DNA of 59,202 bases, taken from Saprospiraceae bacterium. GTDB lineage: Bacteria; Bacteroidota; Bacteroidia; Chitinophagales; Saprospiraceae. Positions 1 to 9,848 of the stretch are shown here, piece after piece (within the stretch, counting starts at the first letter, position 1; each line of letters starts with the position of its first letter). The stretch lies in the NCBI GenBank assembly GCA_020629965.1, contig JAHDCG010000008.1, forward strand, positions 1-59,202, in the 5' to 3' direction. The notes beneath the pieces are model-generated. The model saw nothing but the letters and a program-made list of their open reading frames with translations, did not search any database and had not been told where the DNA came from. Position numbers and translations under genes: made by a program.

Positions 1-50
1 AATACGGCTACATCTTCTTCTAATTCTTCGAAAGTATGATTTGTCAACAT
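1..50 (-). CDS. 5' end of an unidentified gene, cut by the window edge
   Basis: On the minus strand an ATG at 50-48 opens a frame with no stop to the window edge. It gives 16 residues rich in Glu (starts MLTNHTFEELEEDVAVF). It begins 7 bp after the stop of the peroxiredoxin gene on the same strand, so the two probably form an operon. The fragment is too short to identify. Confidence 0.5.
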   Translation of the reverse strand, partial: MLTNHTFEELEEDVAV

Positions 51-56
51 TGTTAA

Positions 57-524
57 CTATTTTAAATTTTTCAGTGTCTCTTGCACGGCATCAAAGTTAG
101 GAATTTTACCCGCATCTTCCAAGACTTCCGCGTACTGAATTTTTCCTTCTTTGTCAATCACAAAAGCCGAGCGTTTGGCGACGCCGTTCATGCCGAAAAA
201 ATCATCGTACTTCGTGTCGTAGGCGGTCATCGCTTCTTTATTGAAGTCCGACAGCAGCGGAAAATTGTAGCTTTGTTCCTGCTTAAATTTGTCCAAAGTA
301 AACATACTGTCTACGCTGACGGCAAGAATTTCCGCGTTCAAATCTTCGTACTCGGCGATGTTATCGCGCATGCTGCACAGTTCTTCCGTGCAGGTTCCCG
401 TGAATGCCAAAGGGAAGAACAAAAGTACGACGTTTTTTCCTTTGTAGTCGGACAAAGTTACTTTTTCCTTTTGATCGGATTGCAAAGTAAAATCCGGTGC
501 GCTGTCTCCTTTTTTGAGTGCCAT
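57..524 (-). CDS. Peroxiredoxin (AhpC/TSA, Bcp-like)
   Basis: This 155-aa protein is a thioredoxin-fold thiol peroxidase that reduces hydrogen peroxide or organic hydroperoxides in the cytoplasm. The active-site signature PLAFTGTC is visible, with the peroxidatic Cys at residue 45 and a second Cys at residue 50. A five-residue spacing is typical of atypical 2-Cys Bcp/PrxQ enzymes, where the second Cys resolves the sulfenic acid. Length matches the family. There is no signal peptide. It is upstream of a gene truncated by the window edge, with a 6-bp gap, so co-transcription is likely. A possible -7 box on the minus strand (TATATTTG, 689-682) lies about 160 bp upstream. The exact subfamily (Bcp, AhpE-like) cannot be settled here. 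Confidence 0.92.
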   Translation of the reverse strand: MALKKGDSAPDFTLQSDQKEKVTLSDYKGKNVVLLFFPLAFTGTCTEELCSMRDNIAEYEDLNAEILAVSVDSMFTLDKFKQEQSYNFPLLSDFNKEAMTAYDTKYDDFFGMNGVAKRSAFVIDKEGKIQYAEVLEDAGKIPNFDAVQETLKNLK

Positions 525-632
525 AATTTTTTTCTTGTTTTGAAAATCAGTTTTTCTGTTTGAAAGTATAATTCCGAAATCACAAGACGAGAGTTTTTAT
601 TCATAAAATTTAAAACCCGCATATCCCCGATT

Positions 633-646
633 TTTTCGGATATTTG
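633..646 (+). promoter_or_regulatory. Possible promoter of the 677-2518 operon
   Basis: The 14-mer TTTTCGGATATTTG ends about 30 bp before the ATG at 677. The identical 14-mer occurs at 13199-13212, 38 bp before the ftsB/divIC-like gene. It resembles the Bacteroidota -7 element TAnnTTTG but lacks the first T, so this is a weak call based mainly on the repeated position. Confidence 0.3.
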
Positions 647-676
647 TCGAAAATACAAACCGAAAAATATTCCCTA

Positions 677-994
677 ATGTTCAAATATACGAAAAATACG
701 CTGAAAAAGATTGAGGAAATTTTCAAAACTCAGGGCTATACCGTGCGCTACGAAAAAGGCAGTTTCACCTCGGGTTACTGTTTGGTCGAAGACAGGAAAA
801 TCGTGATTATTAATCGTTTTTACGACACCGAAGGACGTATCAATACGCTGCTGGATATTTTGTCCGTTGCCGAAAAAATCGATGAGTCTCTGTTTGAAGA
901 AAAAGAACAAAAATTCTACAATCAACTGATGAAAGCCGCCGATAAAAAAGAAGAAGAGAACGCCGGAACTGAAACCGTAACCGATGAAAATTAA
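677..994 (+). CDS. Small conserved hypothetical protein
   Basis: A 105-aa soluble protein if translation starts at the ATG at 677 (MFKYTKNTL). A TTG 33 bp upstream would extend it, but the ATG start gives a clean basic N-terminus. The centre (GYTVRYEKGSFTSGYCLVED) followed by a hydrophobic strand and a helix resembles a Bacteroidota-specific hypothetical family I know only by sequence habit. The last 25 residues are Lys/Glu-rich and disordered. Its 3' end overlaps the next gene by 11 bp, so it is translated with the cyclase-family enzyme. Function is unknown. Confidence 0.8.
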   Translation: MFKYTKNTLKKIEEIFKTQGYTVRYEKGSFTSGYCLVEDRKIVIINRFYDTEGRINTLLDILSVAEKIDESLFEEKEQKFYNQLMKAADKKEEENAGTETVTDEN

Positions 995-1757
995 ATTCGA
1001 GCACCGCGACCGCATTTTTATCGCCGATACCGCCCGCCCGCTGGACATTGCCATGCCGCTGCGCGCCGGCACCGAGTGGGTCAACTGTTTCTACGCGCCG
1101 CCGGTCGAGTTTACGCCCGTGCGTATGGGCGATTTCGTGGGCGCGACGGCGGAGGGCGGTGTGGTTAATTTCAAAAACGTCCGCCTTAATCCGCACGGTA
1201 ACGGTACGCACACCGAGTGCGTCGGACACATTGCCAAAGAGGTTTTTACCATCAATAAATGTCTCAAAGAGTTTAACTTTTTAGCACAACTCATCACCGT
1301 TTACCCGACCGTGCAGGACAACGGCGACCGCATCATCATGCGCGAAATGTTTGAAGATATTTTCCCGAAAATCGACGGAACGCCGGCTGTTATTATTCGT
1401 ACCATGCCCAATGATTTGCTGAAAATGACCACCAAATATTCCGGAGCAAATCCGCCGTATCTGCACCGTGAGGCTACTGAATATCTGGTCGAAAAAGGTG
1501 TGCGGCATCTTCTCATCGACCTGCCTTCGGTGGACAGAGAAGAGGATGCCGGCGAGCTGTTATCCCATCATGCCTTTTGGAAATATCCCGATACCGTCGC
1601 CGAAAAACGCGAAGATTGCACCATCACCGAGTTGATTTACGTTGAAAATGAAATCAAAGACGGCGTGTATTTGTTGCAGTTGAGTATCGCCGCTTTCGAG
1701 TTGGATGTCTCGCCTTCCAAACCGATTTTATACGCGCTCGAAAACGCCGCCTCATGA
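984..1757 (+). CDS. Cyclase family protein (kynurenine formamidase-like)
   Basis: This 257-aa protein belongs to the metal-dependent cyclase/hydrolase family (PF04199) that includes bacterial kynurenine formamidase. The signature region NPHGNGTHTECVGHI, near residues 69-83, corresponds to the metal-binding HxGTHxD...H motif. Here the usual Asp is Glu and the DAP triplet is absent, so substrate and activity are uncertain. No signal peptide is visible. It overlaps the upstream hypothetical by 11 bp and the downstream membrane protein by 4 bp (ATGA), which indicates a tightly coupled operon. No other kynurenine or tryptophan degradation gene is present, so a role in that pathway is not supported. 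Confidence 0.8.
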   Translation: MKIKFEHRDRIFIADTARPLDIAMPLRAGTEWVNCFYAPPVEFTPVRMGDFVGATAEGGVVNFKNVRLNPHGNGTHTECVGHIAKEVFTINKCLKEFNFLAQLITVYPTVQDNGDRIIMREMFEDIFPKIDGTPAVIIRTMPNDLLKMTTKYSGANPPYLHREATEYLVEKGVRHLLIDLPSVDREEDAGELLSHHAFWKYPDTVAEKREDCTITELIYVENEIKDGVYLLQLSIAAFELDVSPSKPILYALENAAS

Positions 1758-2518
1758 CGGAAATTATCTCCCGCTTCATCAGTTTTTCCTTGTATCTTTC
1801 GGTGCCGGTCGTGCTGTTTGCGGGCGTGTTATATCATTTTTTGCCTTACAAAAGCACGCAGTCCAAATGGTGTTTTTCGGGTCTGATGTTGGTCTTTGCC
1901 GCCGCACTGACTAAGGTTATTTTGATGCGTGAAGGCTGGATGCTGCAACGCCCCGTCGCCTATTTTTTTCCGATGTGGTACACATTATCCTTCGGAGTTT
2001 TGATTTTTTACGCCGTCAAAACCCGACTGTATCCCGCTTACCGATTGCGCGTCACCGACGTTAAACACTTCATTCTACCTTTTCTGCAAGCCGCCTTCTT
2101 TTGGGGTATCTACCTCGGCTGTACCCGCACCGCCAAACTCGATTTGCTCCGAGATTTCATTCCGACTTACTACAAACCCATCGAAGGCGCGCTTTTTATC
2201 ATTCTCTTTTTTTCCTATCTCGCCCTCGCTTTTCGCTACATAAAATACAAGCAAGCCGTACTGCGCAAACGCGGATTTGAGCAGGGCGCACAAAATTTAG
2301 AACGGCTGCGGCACATGGTCAAAGTCCTTTTTTTTCTCGGCGGCATCAACACCTCTTATCTCCTTTCCGATTTTTTCACCTGGCAGTTTTTGGGCATAAA
2401 TCTTTACACCGTCAAGGGTTTTGCCTCTCTTAACGACTTATCTTTTGCCGCGATGGGCATTTGGTTGGGTTGGTTTGCATGGCGAGAATATCGGAGTCCG
2501 ATACACAAACGGGAATGA
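1754..2518 (+). CDS. Multi-pass membrane protein resembling a 7-TM sensor module
   Basis: This 254-aa protein has about seven hydrophobic segments spread over its whole length, with short basic loops (for example around residues 160-185). The arrangement resembles the N-terminal 7-TM input domain that Bacteroidota often fuse to histidine kinases or AraC-type regulators. No kinase, helix-turn-helix or other output domain follows here. The start overlaps the cyclase stop (ATGA), so expression is coupled to it. It could be a sensor half, or a membrane protein of unrelated function. Confidence 0.7.
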   Translation: MTEIISRFISFSLYLSVPVVLFAGVLYHFLPYKSTQSKWCFSGLMLVFAAALTKVILMREGWMLQRPVAYFFPMWYTLSFGVLIFYAVKTRLYPAYRLRVTDVKHFILPFLQAAFFWGIYLGCTRTAKLDLLRDFIPTYYKPIEGALFIILFFSYLALAFRYIKYKQAVLRKRGFEQGAQNLERLRHMVKVLFFLGGINTSYLLSDFFTWQFLGINLYTVKGFASLNDLSFAAMGIWLGWFAWREYRSPIHKRE

Positions 2519-2821
2519 AATTTCTTGTCGGAAAATTGCGTTTCAATTAAGTTTTTCAAACGAAGCGAAAATTTGACTTTACCTTGCAGAAGACTGTTGC
2601 CTATTTAACTCTAAAAGGAATCGTGCAACCATAAAAAATTTAGTTGTAGTCATGAGAATAACGAAAACCCCTCGTACATCGTACATCATAATTCGTAAAT
2701 CCCTCCCCCCCGGTTCAGTTTTTGCCTTATAACCTCTGCTGAGGCAAAGGAAAAAAGACGTGCGAAAAACTCGCCCCCTTCATCCCCCGTTTCAGAAACT
2801 TTCGCCACCAAACAAACACAT
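2519..2821. other. Intergenic region with heptad repeat and small hairpin
   Basis: No gene is seen in these 303 bp. It holds a period-7 repeat at 2671-2705 (described separately), a run of eight C at 2703-2710, and a small hairpin at 2721-2748 (TTTGCCT paired with AGGCAAA) followed by A-rich sequence. The hairpin could end transcription of the upstream operon. I see no convincing promoter for the large gene that follows. Confidence 0.5.
2661..2705. repeat. Heptad repeat, type GTACATC/TTCGTAA
   Basis: Positions 2671-2705 split into five 7-base units (CTCGTAC, ATCGTAC, ATCATAA and two more), preceded by CGAAAACCC. The reverse complement, including the flanking GGGGTTTTCG, recurs at 19795-19838, so this is a dispersed repeat and not chance low complexity. 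Confidence 0.75.
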
Positions 2822-5800
2822 TTGCTAAAGCTTTTTTCATATTGTTTGGCGAGCCTTTTAGTTTTATGCTTCGCCCCGTTAGTTGCTCAAAATGAAGGAG
2901 TTAACTACGACTATCTCATGCTGCAACTCGAAGCGGACATGAAATCCGGACGTACCCGCAGCCTGCGCGACTTGGGCAGTTTGTTGGACTCCGAAGAGCA
3001 AAAACTCAACGTGCATCAACTCCTGAAAGATTACACGATTTTTTTGCCGACCGAGTTCGACCTTTCCAAAGACATCTCCAAACAAGATTTTTTAGAATTT
3101 TACTACGAAAATGCCGGCGATTTTAAGTATTCCGAATTGCTGAACGCTTTTTATCTCACACCGCTTGAATTTCGTGACCCCGAATTTTCCATGCGCCCCT
3201 ACGAAGCCGCGAGCGAGACCGACCGCGCATTGCTGTTGCGGCGTTTGGTATTGGACTATCAGGCGGCTTTAAAAGCTAATGATTCGGAGAGTATCGAGCG
3301 CGCCGTCGGCAGGATATACGGACAAGACAGCGAGGCGGGCTACCGTTTTTTACTTGAAGTTTTGCAGAAAGACATCCTGCAAAACAAAGACTTTCCCGAC
3401 CGCAAAAAGATTGCGGGTCAGGTCGCTAATGCCGTCGCCAACTATCCAACGACCGCCTCGATGGATTTGCTTTTGGAATGCGCGGAGGCGGGACTGCTCA
3501 CGCCGAATTTGACCGCCGGTCTGCTGTCTTATCTTACCAATCATCAGCCTGTACAGCGCGACGACGCTGCTTTGTTGGCAAAAAATTATCGACATCTGCG
3601 CGACTCTCTCGGCGGTTTTGCAGAAATGCGGCAGGCGGGCTACGCGGCGGTTTATTCCTTCGGTAAAAATTCTTTTGAATTTCCCGTAGATTATTACGGG
3701 CGCGTTTTGGCACTGTCCGAGCAGCGTCCGTGGCTGCGGCACAATGCGCTCAAAGACCTCGTAGCGACCAAACATCCGCGCGCACTTTTTTATCTGGCGG
3801 CACAGGTTTGGCAGTACCGCGACCGCTTGGACTTAGACAAAGAAGAGTTTGTCTATCGTTTAAAAAATCTGACGGAACTGGAAGTTGCCGTCGAAGGCAG
3901 AAAAGGTAAAAGTTACGAGCAAAACCGGAACGGCGACCGCACCGCGCAACTCAACTACGTGACCTACTGGGCAGCGCATTATGAGGACTACGAGTGGGAC
4001 GAAATCCGTAACCACTTCATCAACAAGACCGAGAAACTCGAACTGACCGAAAACTACGAACGTCTTTTCCGCCGTCTCAACTCGCGCAGCGATACCGTCG
4101 CGATGCAGGCCTGGCTGCTGCTCGCCGAGGGCGACCCCGTCGAGGTCATCGGTTTGGCGAATAAGTACAAAGAACTGCTGCGCAATTACAATCCGACTTT
4201 ACCTTCTTTCAAATATCGTTATTTGGAGCAGACGGTGCAACTGACCGACTTTTGCAAGCGCAATAAAATCCGTTACAACCCCTCGTCTCGCTTGCAATAT
4301 CGTTTAGAAAAATTAGCAAACTCCGAGAGTGAGAAAGAACGCTACGCGGTCGAAAATCGCCTGATTGCGAGCCTGACGACCGACGAAATTACCGCAGTGG
4401 AATATTGGGGATTGTTGAATGAAAGCAACAAAGAAATTTCCTTTTCCGTCGGGCGCATTTTGGATTGGTATTACTCCGAAAATTGGGATAAAATTATCAA
4501 CGACGAGACGCAACTGCGCTTGTATTTGAAAAAAGCGAAACTGTTTGGTAACATCGGAGTCATCGGTGTTTGCAATCACTACATGAACAAATTCGGCAGT
4601 CTGTATCCGCAGTTGGAAGAACGATTGAAAAATCTGTTGCAGGTCGAAACCGACCCGGATATTATCGAAAGCATCGACCGACTTTTTGCCGGACAAACCA
4701 CGGATTATACGGAAGTGTTGCCGCTTTTCATTGAAAATCCGCTGACGATTGCGAAAGAAATTTCGGACAAATTGCCCGCGCCTTCACGGGCACAAATCGA
4801 GCATATTTTTGCGCAAATTTTGCAAAGTGAAAGTGCCAAAGAAAAGCGTGTTTTTCTGGATTATTTGGAAATACACGCCGACCTGCAGGTAGTACCGGGT
4901 TTGATTGTCTTGCTGCAAAATGAGGTGGAAAGCAAACAGGTCACGGGTATGCTGGAAAAAATTTACAACCACCGGTTTGATGATAAGGCGGCGGGCTGGT
5001 CAGCGGTCTGGGAGAAAGACCAAAAAAATTACCAAAAGTGGGAAAAGAAATTTTTTAATGAAAAAATAAAAACTATACCGACCCAAGAAATTGTCGATGT
5101 GAAAAATTTGAACGAAATTTTGAAATCGAAATATTACGTTGCCGAAAAGCATAAAGACTTGGTATTGAGTGCTTTGCCGCGTCTGAAAAGTGTGCGCTAC
5201 GTCCGCCGTTTTCGCACGGAAGAGCCTTTGCAAATGCCGGATGATTTGCGCTATTTTGAAAATCTGAACCTGTCGGAAAAAGAACTGGACGACGTGCCGC
5301 GCCTTTTTGAACTGAAAAACCCGAAGCCGATGGTGGCTTTTTTAGTGCAGCAGGCAAAAAAATTGGATTTGGAAGCACGCGGTTCTTTTTACAATAATTT
5401 GTTCCGTTCCAACTGGTTTACTAATTACGTGAACGACGGCAGATTGAGCAAACTGACCGCCTCCTACATTCGCGACGATTTGGAGACTTATTTGAATGAA
5501 AGCGACCTGATTTCCGAGTTTGAAGAGCAGGCGACTTTGCGCAACATCGCGCTTTTGGATATTTCAAATTTACCTTTGGAAGAAAAAATTTACGCGCTGC
5601 TTCGATTGCAGGCAGAGGTCGGCGAAGATGCGGCACAGCAGGTGCAAAAAGCGATACTGTCGAGGGTCGATTACGAGGATTTGAGCCAAATCGCACCCTT
5701 TTTCCAAGAATTATCCGTATTATCTCGCTACAATTTTTTGAATAAAGATTTCGGTCTTCCGATTTTCGACCTGCGCGACCGAGGTACGGCGGACACCCTG

Positions 5801-6169
5801 AAACTCATTCACCAAAAATATTACGACGCGCCCGAAAAGTTTTACGCTTACTATTTGGACGAATTCGGGGTCGATTACAAAAACGAAAGCGGCGCTATCG
5901 ACTACACAAAAATCTACCGCATTCTTAAATATGACATCGTCACCCCTTTTGTCGGCGACGGCGGTAATCGACGCGATTATTTTACCTACGGCATTGTCAA
6001 ATTGTTAGAAAAAGAGTTCGACACCCGCCTCGGTTTTCACCCAAAACTCAATGAAAATCAAACTTTCTACTCTTTTTCCGCCGCCAAACGCGCCGCCGCA
6101 TGGATGGATTATTTGGAACTGAACAGCTTGGTGGACTCGGTAAGTGCTTCGCAATCTTTTAATAAATGA
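2822..6169 (+). CDS. Large exported protein of unknown function
   Basis: A 1115-aa protein. Translation most likely begins at the TTG at 2822, because no ATG is near and this start gives a textbook signal peptide (MLKLFSYCLASLLVLCFA, then PLVAQ). The mature protein is charged and mostly helical, with HEAT/TPR-like alternation of amphipathic helices but no motif I can name. There is no lipobox, no T9SS C-terminal domain and no other membrane segment, so a periplasmic location is inferred. It converges on mfd with an 80-bp gap and has no close partner on its own strand. Function is unknown. Confidence 0.85.
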   Translation: MLKLFSYCLASLLVLCFAPLVAQNEGVNYDYLMLQLEADMKSGRTRSLRDLGSLLDSEEQKLNVHQLLKDYTIFLPTEFDLSKDISKQDFLEFYYENAGDFKYSELLNAFYLTPLEFRDPEFSMRPYEAASETDRALLLRRLVLDYQAALKANDSESIERAVGRIYGQDSEAGYRFLLEVLQKDILQNKDFPDRKKIAGQVANAVANYPTTASMDLLLECAEAGLLTPNLTAGLLSYLTNHQPVQRDDAALLAKNYRHLRDSLGGFAEMRQAGYAAVYSFGKNSFEFPVDYYGRVLALSEQRPWLRHNALKDLVATKHPRALFYLAAQVWQYRDRLDLDKEEFVYRLKNLTELEVAVEGRKGKSYEQNRNGDRTAQLNYVTYWAAHYEDYEWDEIRNHFINKTEKLELTENYERLFRRLNSRSDTVAMQAWLLLAEGDPVEVIGLANKYKELLRNYNPTLPSFKYRYLEQTVQLTDFCKRNKIRYNPSSRLQYRLEKLANSESEKERYAVENRLIASLTTDEITAVEYWGLLNESNKEISFSVGRILDWYYSENWDKIINDETQLRLYLKKAKLFGNIGVIGVCNHYMNKFGSLYPQLEERLKNLLQVETDPDIIESIDRLFAGQTTDYTEVLPLFIENPLTIAKEISDKLPAPSRAQIEHIFAQILQSESAKEKRVFLDYLEIHADLQVVPGLIVLLQNEVESKQVTGMLEKIYNHRFDDKAAGWSAVWEKDQKNYQKWEKKFFNEKIKTIPTQEIVDVKNLNEILKSKYYVAEKHKDLVLSALPRLKSVRYVRRFRTEEPLQMPDDLRYFENLNLSEKELDDVPRLFELKNPKPMVAFLVQQAKKLDLEARGSFYNNLFRSNWFTNYVNDGRLSKLTASYIRDDLETYLNESDLISEFEEQATLRNIALLDISNLPLEEKIYALLRLQAEVGEDAAQQVQKAILSRVDYEDLSQIAPFFQELSVLSRYNFLNKDFGLPIFDLRDRGTADTLKLIHQKYYDAPEKFYAYYLDEFGVDYKNESGAIDYTKIYRILKYDIVTPFVGDGGNRRDYFTYGIVKLLEKEFDTRLGFHPKLNENQTFYSFSAAKRAAAWMDYLELNSLVDSVSASQSFNK

Positions 6170-6250
6170 GAATGCTCTACCGTCAACACGAACGTACATC
6201 TGCCCTTTTGTCGGATTTTACTGTACTGTTACTAATAAAATTTAATTTCT

Positions 6251-9200
6251 TTACCCCTTCTTCCCCGCCGAATCCTCCAAATAAACCGCCTCCCGTATCA
6301 ACTGCAAAATCACCCGCGCCTCGCGCAAAGACTTTACGTTTTCTTTGACCATAATCAAATACTTGCGCGACTGTTTCACGGAAATGCCGCGCGTCTTCCC
6401 TTTCGTGCCGACCCATTGAAAAACCCGCTTGAAAATATCCGACTCGTAGTAAGCCGACTGTGCATCTTCCACAAAAAAGCAACGCAGTTTGTTGTCCTTT
6501 AAAATCAAACGCTCGAAGCCCAATTCCTTACAAATCCAACGACAGCGCAGCGCGAAAAACAGACCGTGTGCCTGCTTCGGTATCTTGCCGAAACGGTCTT
6601 GCAGCATCTTGCCGTAGGCGACCAGTTCCTGCTCGTTTTTCACATCGTCGAGTTGCGTGTACAGGCGCAGTCGCTCCTGAATACTTTGCACGTAGCTGTC
6701 CGGCAGCAGCATATCTTCGTCGGTTTCGACGGTGACATCGGTGACAAACTCGCGGCGTTTTTCGATGTCTTCTTTGAATAATTCTTTAAACTCATTGTTC
6801 TTCAACTCGTGTACCGCTTCCTCCAAAATCTTTTGGTAAGTCTCGTAACCGATGTCCGAAATAAAGCCGCTTTGCTCGCCGCCGAGCAGATTTCCCGCCC
6901 CGCGAATATCCAAATCCCGCATCGAAATATCGAACCCCGAACCCAAATCGCTGAACTCTTCAATCGTGCGCAGTCGCTTCCGCGCATCCGCCGTCAGGGT
7001 CGAAATCGGCGGCGTAAACAGATAGCAAAATGCCTTCTTATTCGACCGCCCGATGCGCCCGCGCAGTTGGTGCAAATCACTCATGCCGAACTGCTGCGCA
7101 TTGTTAATCATCATCGTATTCGCATTCGGAATATCGAGACCGGTTTCGATAATATTCGTACAAACCAACACGTCGTAGCGGCGGTCGATAAAGTCTAAAA
7201 GTACCTTTTCCAACGACTTCGATTCCATTTGTCCGTGCGCCATCGCAATGTCCGTATCGGGGCAAAGGCGGCGAATCATCGCGGTAATTTCGGGCAAAGT
7301 TTTCACGCGATTATGCACAAAAAAGACCTGCCCGCCCCGCGCGATTTCGTAGTCCACGGCTTCCTTGACCACCTCCGGATTGAAGACGCGCATCTCCGTG
7401 TGTATCGGCTGTCGGTTGGGCGGCGGCGTGCGAATAATCGACAAATCCCGCGCCGCCATCAGGCTGAATTGCAGCGTGCGCGGTATCGGCGTAGCGGTCA
7501 GCGTCAGCGTATCGACGTTGACTTTCATGCTGCGCAGTTTTTCTTTGGCGGCTACGCCGAATTTTTGCTCTTCGTCGATTATCAGCAGCCCCAAATCCTT
7601 GAAACCGATTTTTTTACTCAAAATGGCGTGTGTCCCGATGACGATATCGAGTTTGCCTTCTTTTAATTTTTCAAAAATTGCCGTTTTTTCTTTCGCCGTT
7701 TTAAAGCGATTTACGTAATCTACATCCACGCCCAAACCGTCCAAACGGTCGCGGAAAGTCTTATAATGCTGCAAAGCTAAAATTGTGGTCGGCACCAAAA
7801 TAGCCACTTGCTTCCCTCCGACTACGGCTTTAAACGCGGCGCGGACGGCAATTTCCGTTTTACCAAAACCCACATCACCGCAAATCAGGCGGTCCATCGG
7901 GTAGGCTTTTTGCATGTCTTCTTTGACCTCTTCGGTGGCTTTGGATTGGTCGGGCGTGTCTTCGTAAACAAAACTCGACTCCAATTCCGCTTGCAGGTAA
8001 CCGTCTTCCGGGAAGGCGTGACCGTCGGCGGCTTTGCGTTTGGCGTAGAGTTTTATCAACTCGCTCGCCATGTCTTTCATTTTGCGCTTGGTCTTGCGCT
8101 TGAGCGACTGCCACGCGTCGCTGCCGATTTTATTGAGTTTGGGTTTTGCGCCGTCTTTACCGCGAAATTTCGAGAGCTTGTGCAGCGAATTGATGCTGAC
8201 ATACAGCACGTCGTTGTTTTGATAAATCAAACGCACACTCTCCTGCACGTGTCCGTTAATGTTGATTTTTTCCAGACCCGAATACCTGCCGACGCCGTGG
8301 TCGATGTGCACCACAAAATCGCCGGGCACTAACTCGCGCAGCATTTTCAGGCTGACGGCTTTGTCTTTGGAAAAACCCTGTTTCATTTTCGGACGGTGAA
8401 ATCTGCCGAAAATTTGGTGGTCGGTGTAGCAGGCCTGCCCGAAATCGTGATTTACAAATCCCTGCGCAATCGCGATATTGGCGGGATGAAATTCTACGTG
8501 GGCTTCCAAATCATTAAAAATCGCGTAGAAGCGTTCGATTTGACGCGGATTTTCGGTAAAGATGAAATTTTCGATGTGGTCCGCACTGTTTTCTTTCAGT
8601 TTGCCGATGAGCAGTTTAAAATTTTTGTTGAAAGAAGTCTGCGGCGAAGTGTTATAAATGACGCGGTCGAATTTGGGTTGCGCAATTTTTTTCAGCGGCG
8701 AGGGCGGCTTACCGTTTACTAAAACAAGGCTGTATTTTTCCACATCACCGACCACTTCATCCGGGCGAATAAAGGCGCGGTCGCGAAAAATTTCGGCAAT
8801 TTCCGACTTATCCAAAACCGTAATTGTCTCCGCAAAAGCGGCGGCGCGTTCGTAGCAGGTCTGCAGTTTATCTAAAAGAACATCGAAATTTTGCGCCCAA
8901 ACGACGGTATTTTCGGGCAATATTTTGAAGAGAGAAACCTTTTGGTCGTGGGTAAATTTGGTATTCAAATTCGGGACAATCGACACGCTTGCGATGTTGC
9001 GCACGGAAAGCTGCGTGGTCGGGTCGAAGGTACGGATGCTTTCCACTTCTTCGTCAAAAAGGTCAACGCGGTAAGGATAATCGTTGCCGTAACTGAAAAT
9101 ATCGACGATGCCGCCGCGCACCGAAAACTGTCCGGGTTCATAGACAAAATCCTCGCGGTCGAAACCGTATTCTACCAAAATTTCAATTAAAAAATCGACA

Positions 9201-9664
9201 TCGACATTTTCGCCTTTAGCAATTTTAAAGCGTTTTTCCGCCAAAACCTGCGGCGCAACGACCATCTCAAAAAGTGCCTCCGGGTAGGTCACGATGATTT
9301 CGCCTTTAGAATTTCCCGACGAGATTTTATTCACCGTTTCCGCCCGCTGCAACACGTTGGTGTTATTCAACCGCTCGAAAGCCATCGGTCGCTTAAAGCT
9401 GTCGGGGAAAAAACGCACGGGCTTTTTGCCCATCAGATTGGCAACATCGTTTTGCATGTAAGCGGCAGACTCCTTATCATCGGCGATAAACAAATGGTGT
9501 CCGGGGCGGGCGAGGTGATTTCCCGCCACCACAAAAGCCGGCGCGGAACCCGCCAAGCCTTCGAGTTGCAGGCGGGCGGGCGCATCTTGGCTGAATGCGG
9601 CAATCAAATCCGCCGTGCGTTTATCGTCTCGATATTTTTCGAGAATGCGTTCGGTGTTTTTCAT
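6251..9664 (-). CDS. mfd: Transcription-repair coupling factor
   Basis: Mfd removes RNA polymerase stalled at DNA lesions and recruits the UvrABC excision machinery. This 1137-aa protein has the full domain order: a UvrB-homologous N-terminal part, the RNAP-interacting domain (VPGDFVVHIDHGVGRYSGLE, about residues 450-470), a superfamily 2 translocase with Walker A GDVGFGKTEIA near residue 595 and Walker B DEEQ near residue 695, the TPIPRTLQFS motif, a helicase C domain (RGRIGRSNKKAF) and a C-terminal D7 domain. The ATG at 9664 gives a normal length. It is monocistronic. The 5' region to 9825 shows no clear promoter. Confidence 0.97.
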   Translation of the reverse strand: MKNTERILEKYRDDKRTADLIAAFSQDAPARLQLEGLAGSAPAFVVAGNHLARPGHHLFIADDKESAAYMQNDVANLMGKKPVRFFPDSFKRPMAFERLNNTNVLQRAETVNKISSGNSKGEIIVTYPEALFEMVVAPQVLAEKRFKIAKGENVDVDFLIEILVEYGFDREDFVYEPGQFSVRGGIVDIFSYGNDYPYRVDLFDEEVESIRTFDPTTQLSVRNIASVSIVPNLNTKFTHDQKVSLFKILPENTVVWAQNFDVLLDKLQTCYERAAAFAETITVLDKSEIAEIFRDRAFIRPDEVVGDVEKYSLVLVNGKPPSPLKKIAQPKFDRVIYNTSPQTSFNKNFKLLIGKLKENSADHIENFIFTENPRQIERFYAIFNDLEAHVEFHPANIAIAQGFVNHDFGQACYTDHQIFGRFHRPKMKQGFSKDKAVSLKMLRELVPGDFVVHIDHGVGRYSGLEKININGHVQESVRLIYQNNDVLYVSINSLHKLSKFRGKDGAKPKLNKIGSDAWQSLKRKTKRKMKDMASELIKLYAKRKAADGHAFPEDGYLQAELESSFVYEDTPDQSKATEEVKEDMQKAYPMDRLICGDVGFGKTEIAVRAAFKAVVGGKQVAILVPTTILALQHYKTFRDRLDGLGVDVDYVNRFKTAKEKTAIFEKLKEGKLDIVIGTHAILSKKIGFKDLGLLIIDEEQKFGVAAKEKLRSMKVNVDTLTLTATPIPRTLQFSLMAARDLSIIRTPPPNRQPIHTEMRVFNPEVVKEAVDYEIARGGQVFFVHNRVKTLPEITAMIRRLCPDTDIAMAHGQMESKSLEKVLLDFIDRRYDVLVCTNIIETGLDIPNANTMMINNAQQFGMSDLHQLRGRIGRSNKKAFCYLFTPPISTLTADARKRLRTIEEFSDLGSGFDISMRDLDIRGAGNLLGGEQSGFISDIGYETYQKILEEAVHELKNNEFKELFKEDIEKRREFVTDVTVETDEDMLLPDSYVQSIQERLRLYTQLDDVKNEQELVAYGKMLQDRFGKIPKQAHGLFFALRCRWICKELGFERLILKDNKLRCFFVEDAQSAYYESDIFKRVFQWVGTKGKTRGISVKQSRKYLIMVKENVKSLREARVILQLIREAVYLEDSAGKKG

Positions 9665-9848
9665 GTTTTGTTTTCTCGACCGTTTAAAATGTGAGCGTCG
9701 TTAGAAGTAAAAGTCGCGTCTTTTGTTTGACTGCATTATAACAATTTGCGCGGGAAAGGGATGTGAAAAAGAGGAAAAGTTTGCGGGTGATGAGTATTTA
9801 TCTGCGAAACTAATCTTTACGGATTGTGTTGTCTTCTTCCCGATATTG

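Noticed and set aside
81-563. Long plus-strand frame opposite the peroxiredoxin gene
   Set aside because: It is the antisense shadow of a clearly conserved gene. The same applies to other long opposite-strand frames in mfd, the cyclase-TPR gene and the surface protein genes.
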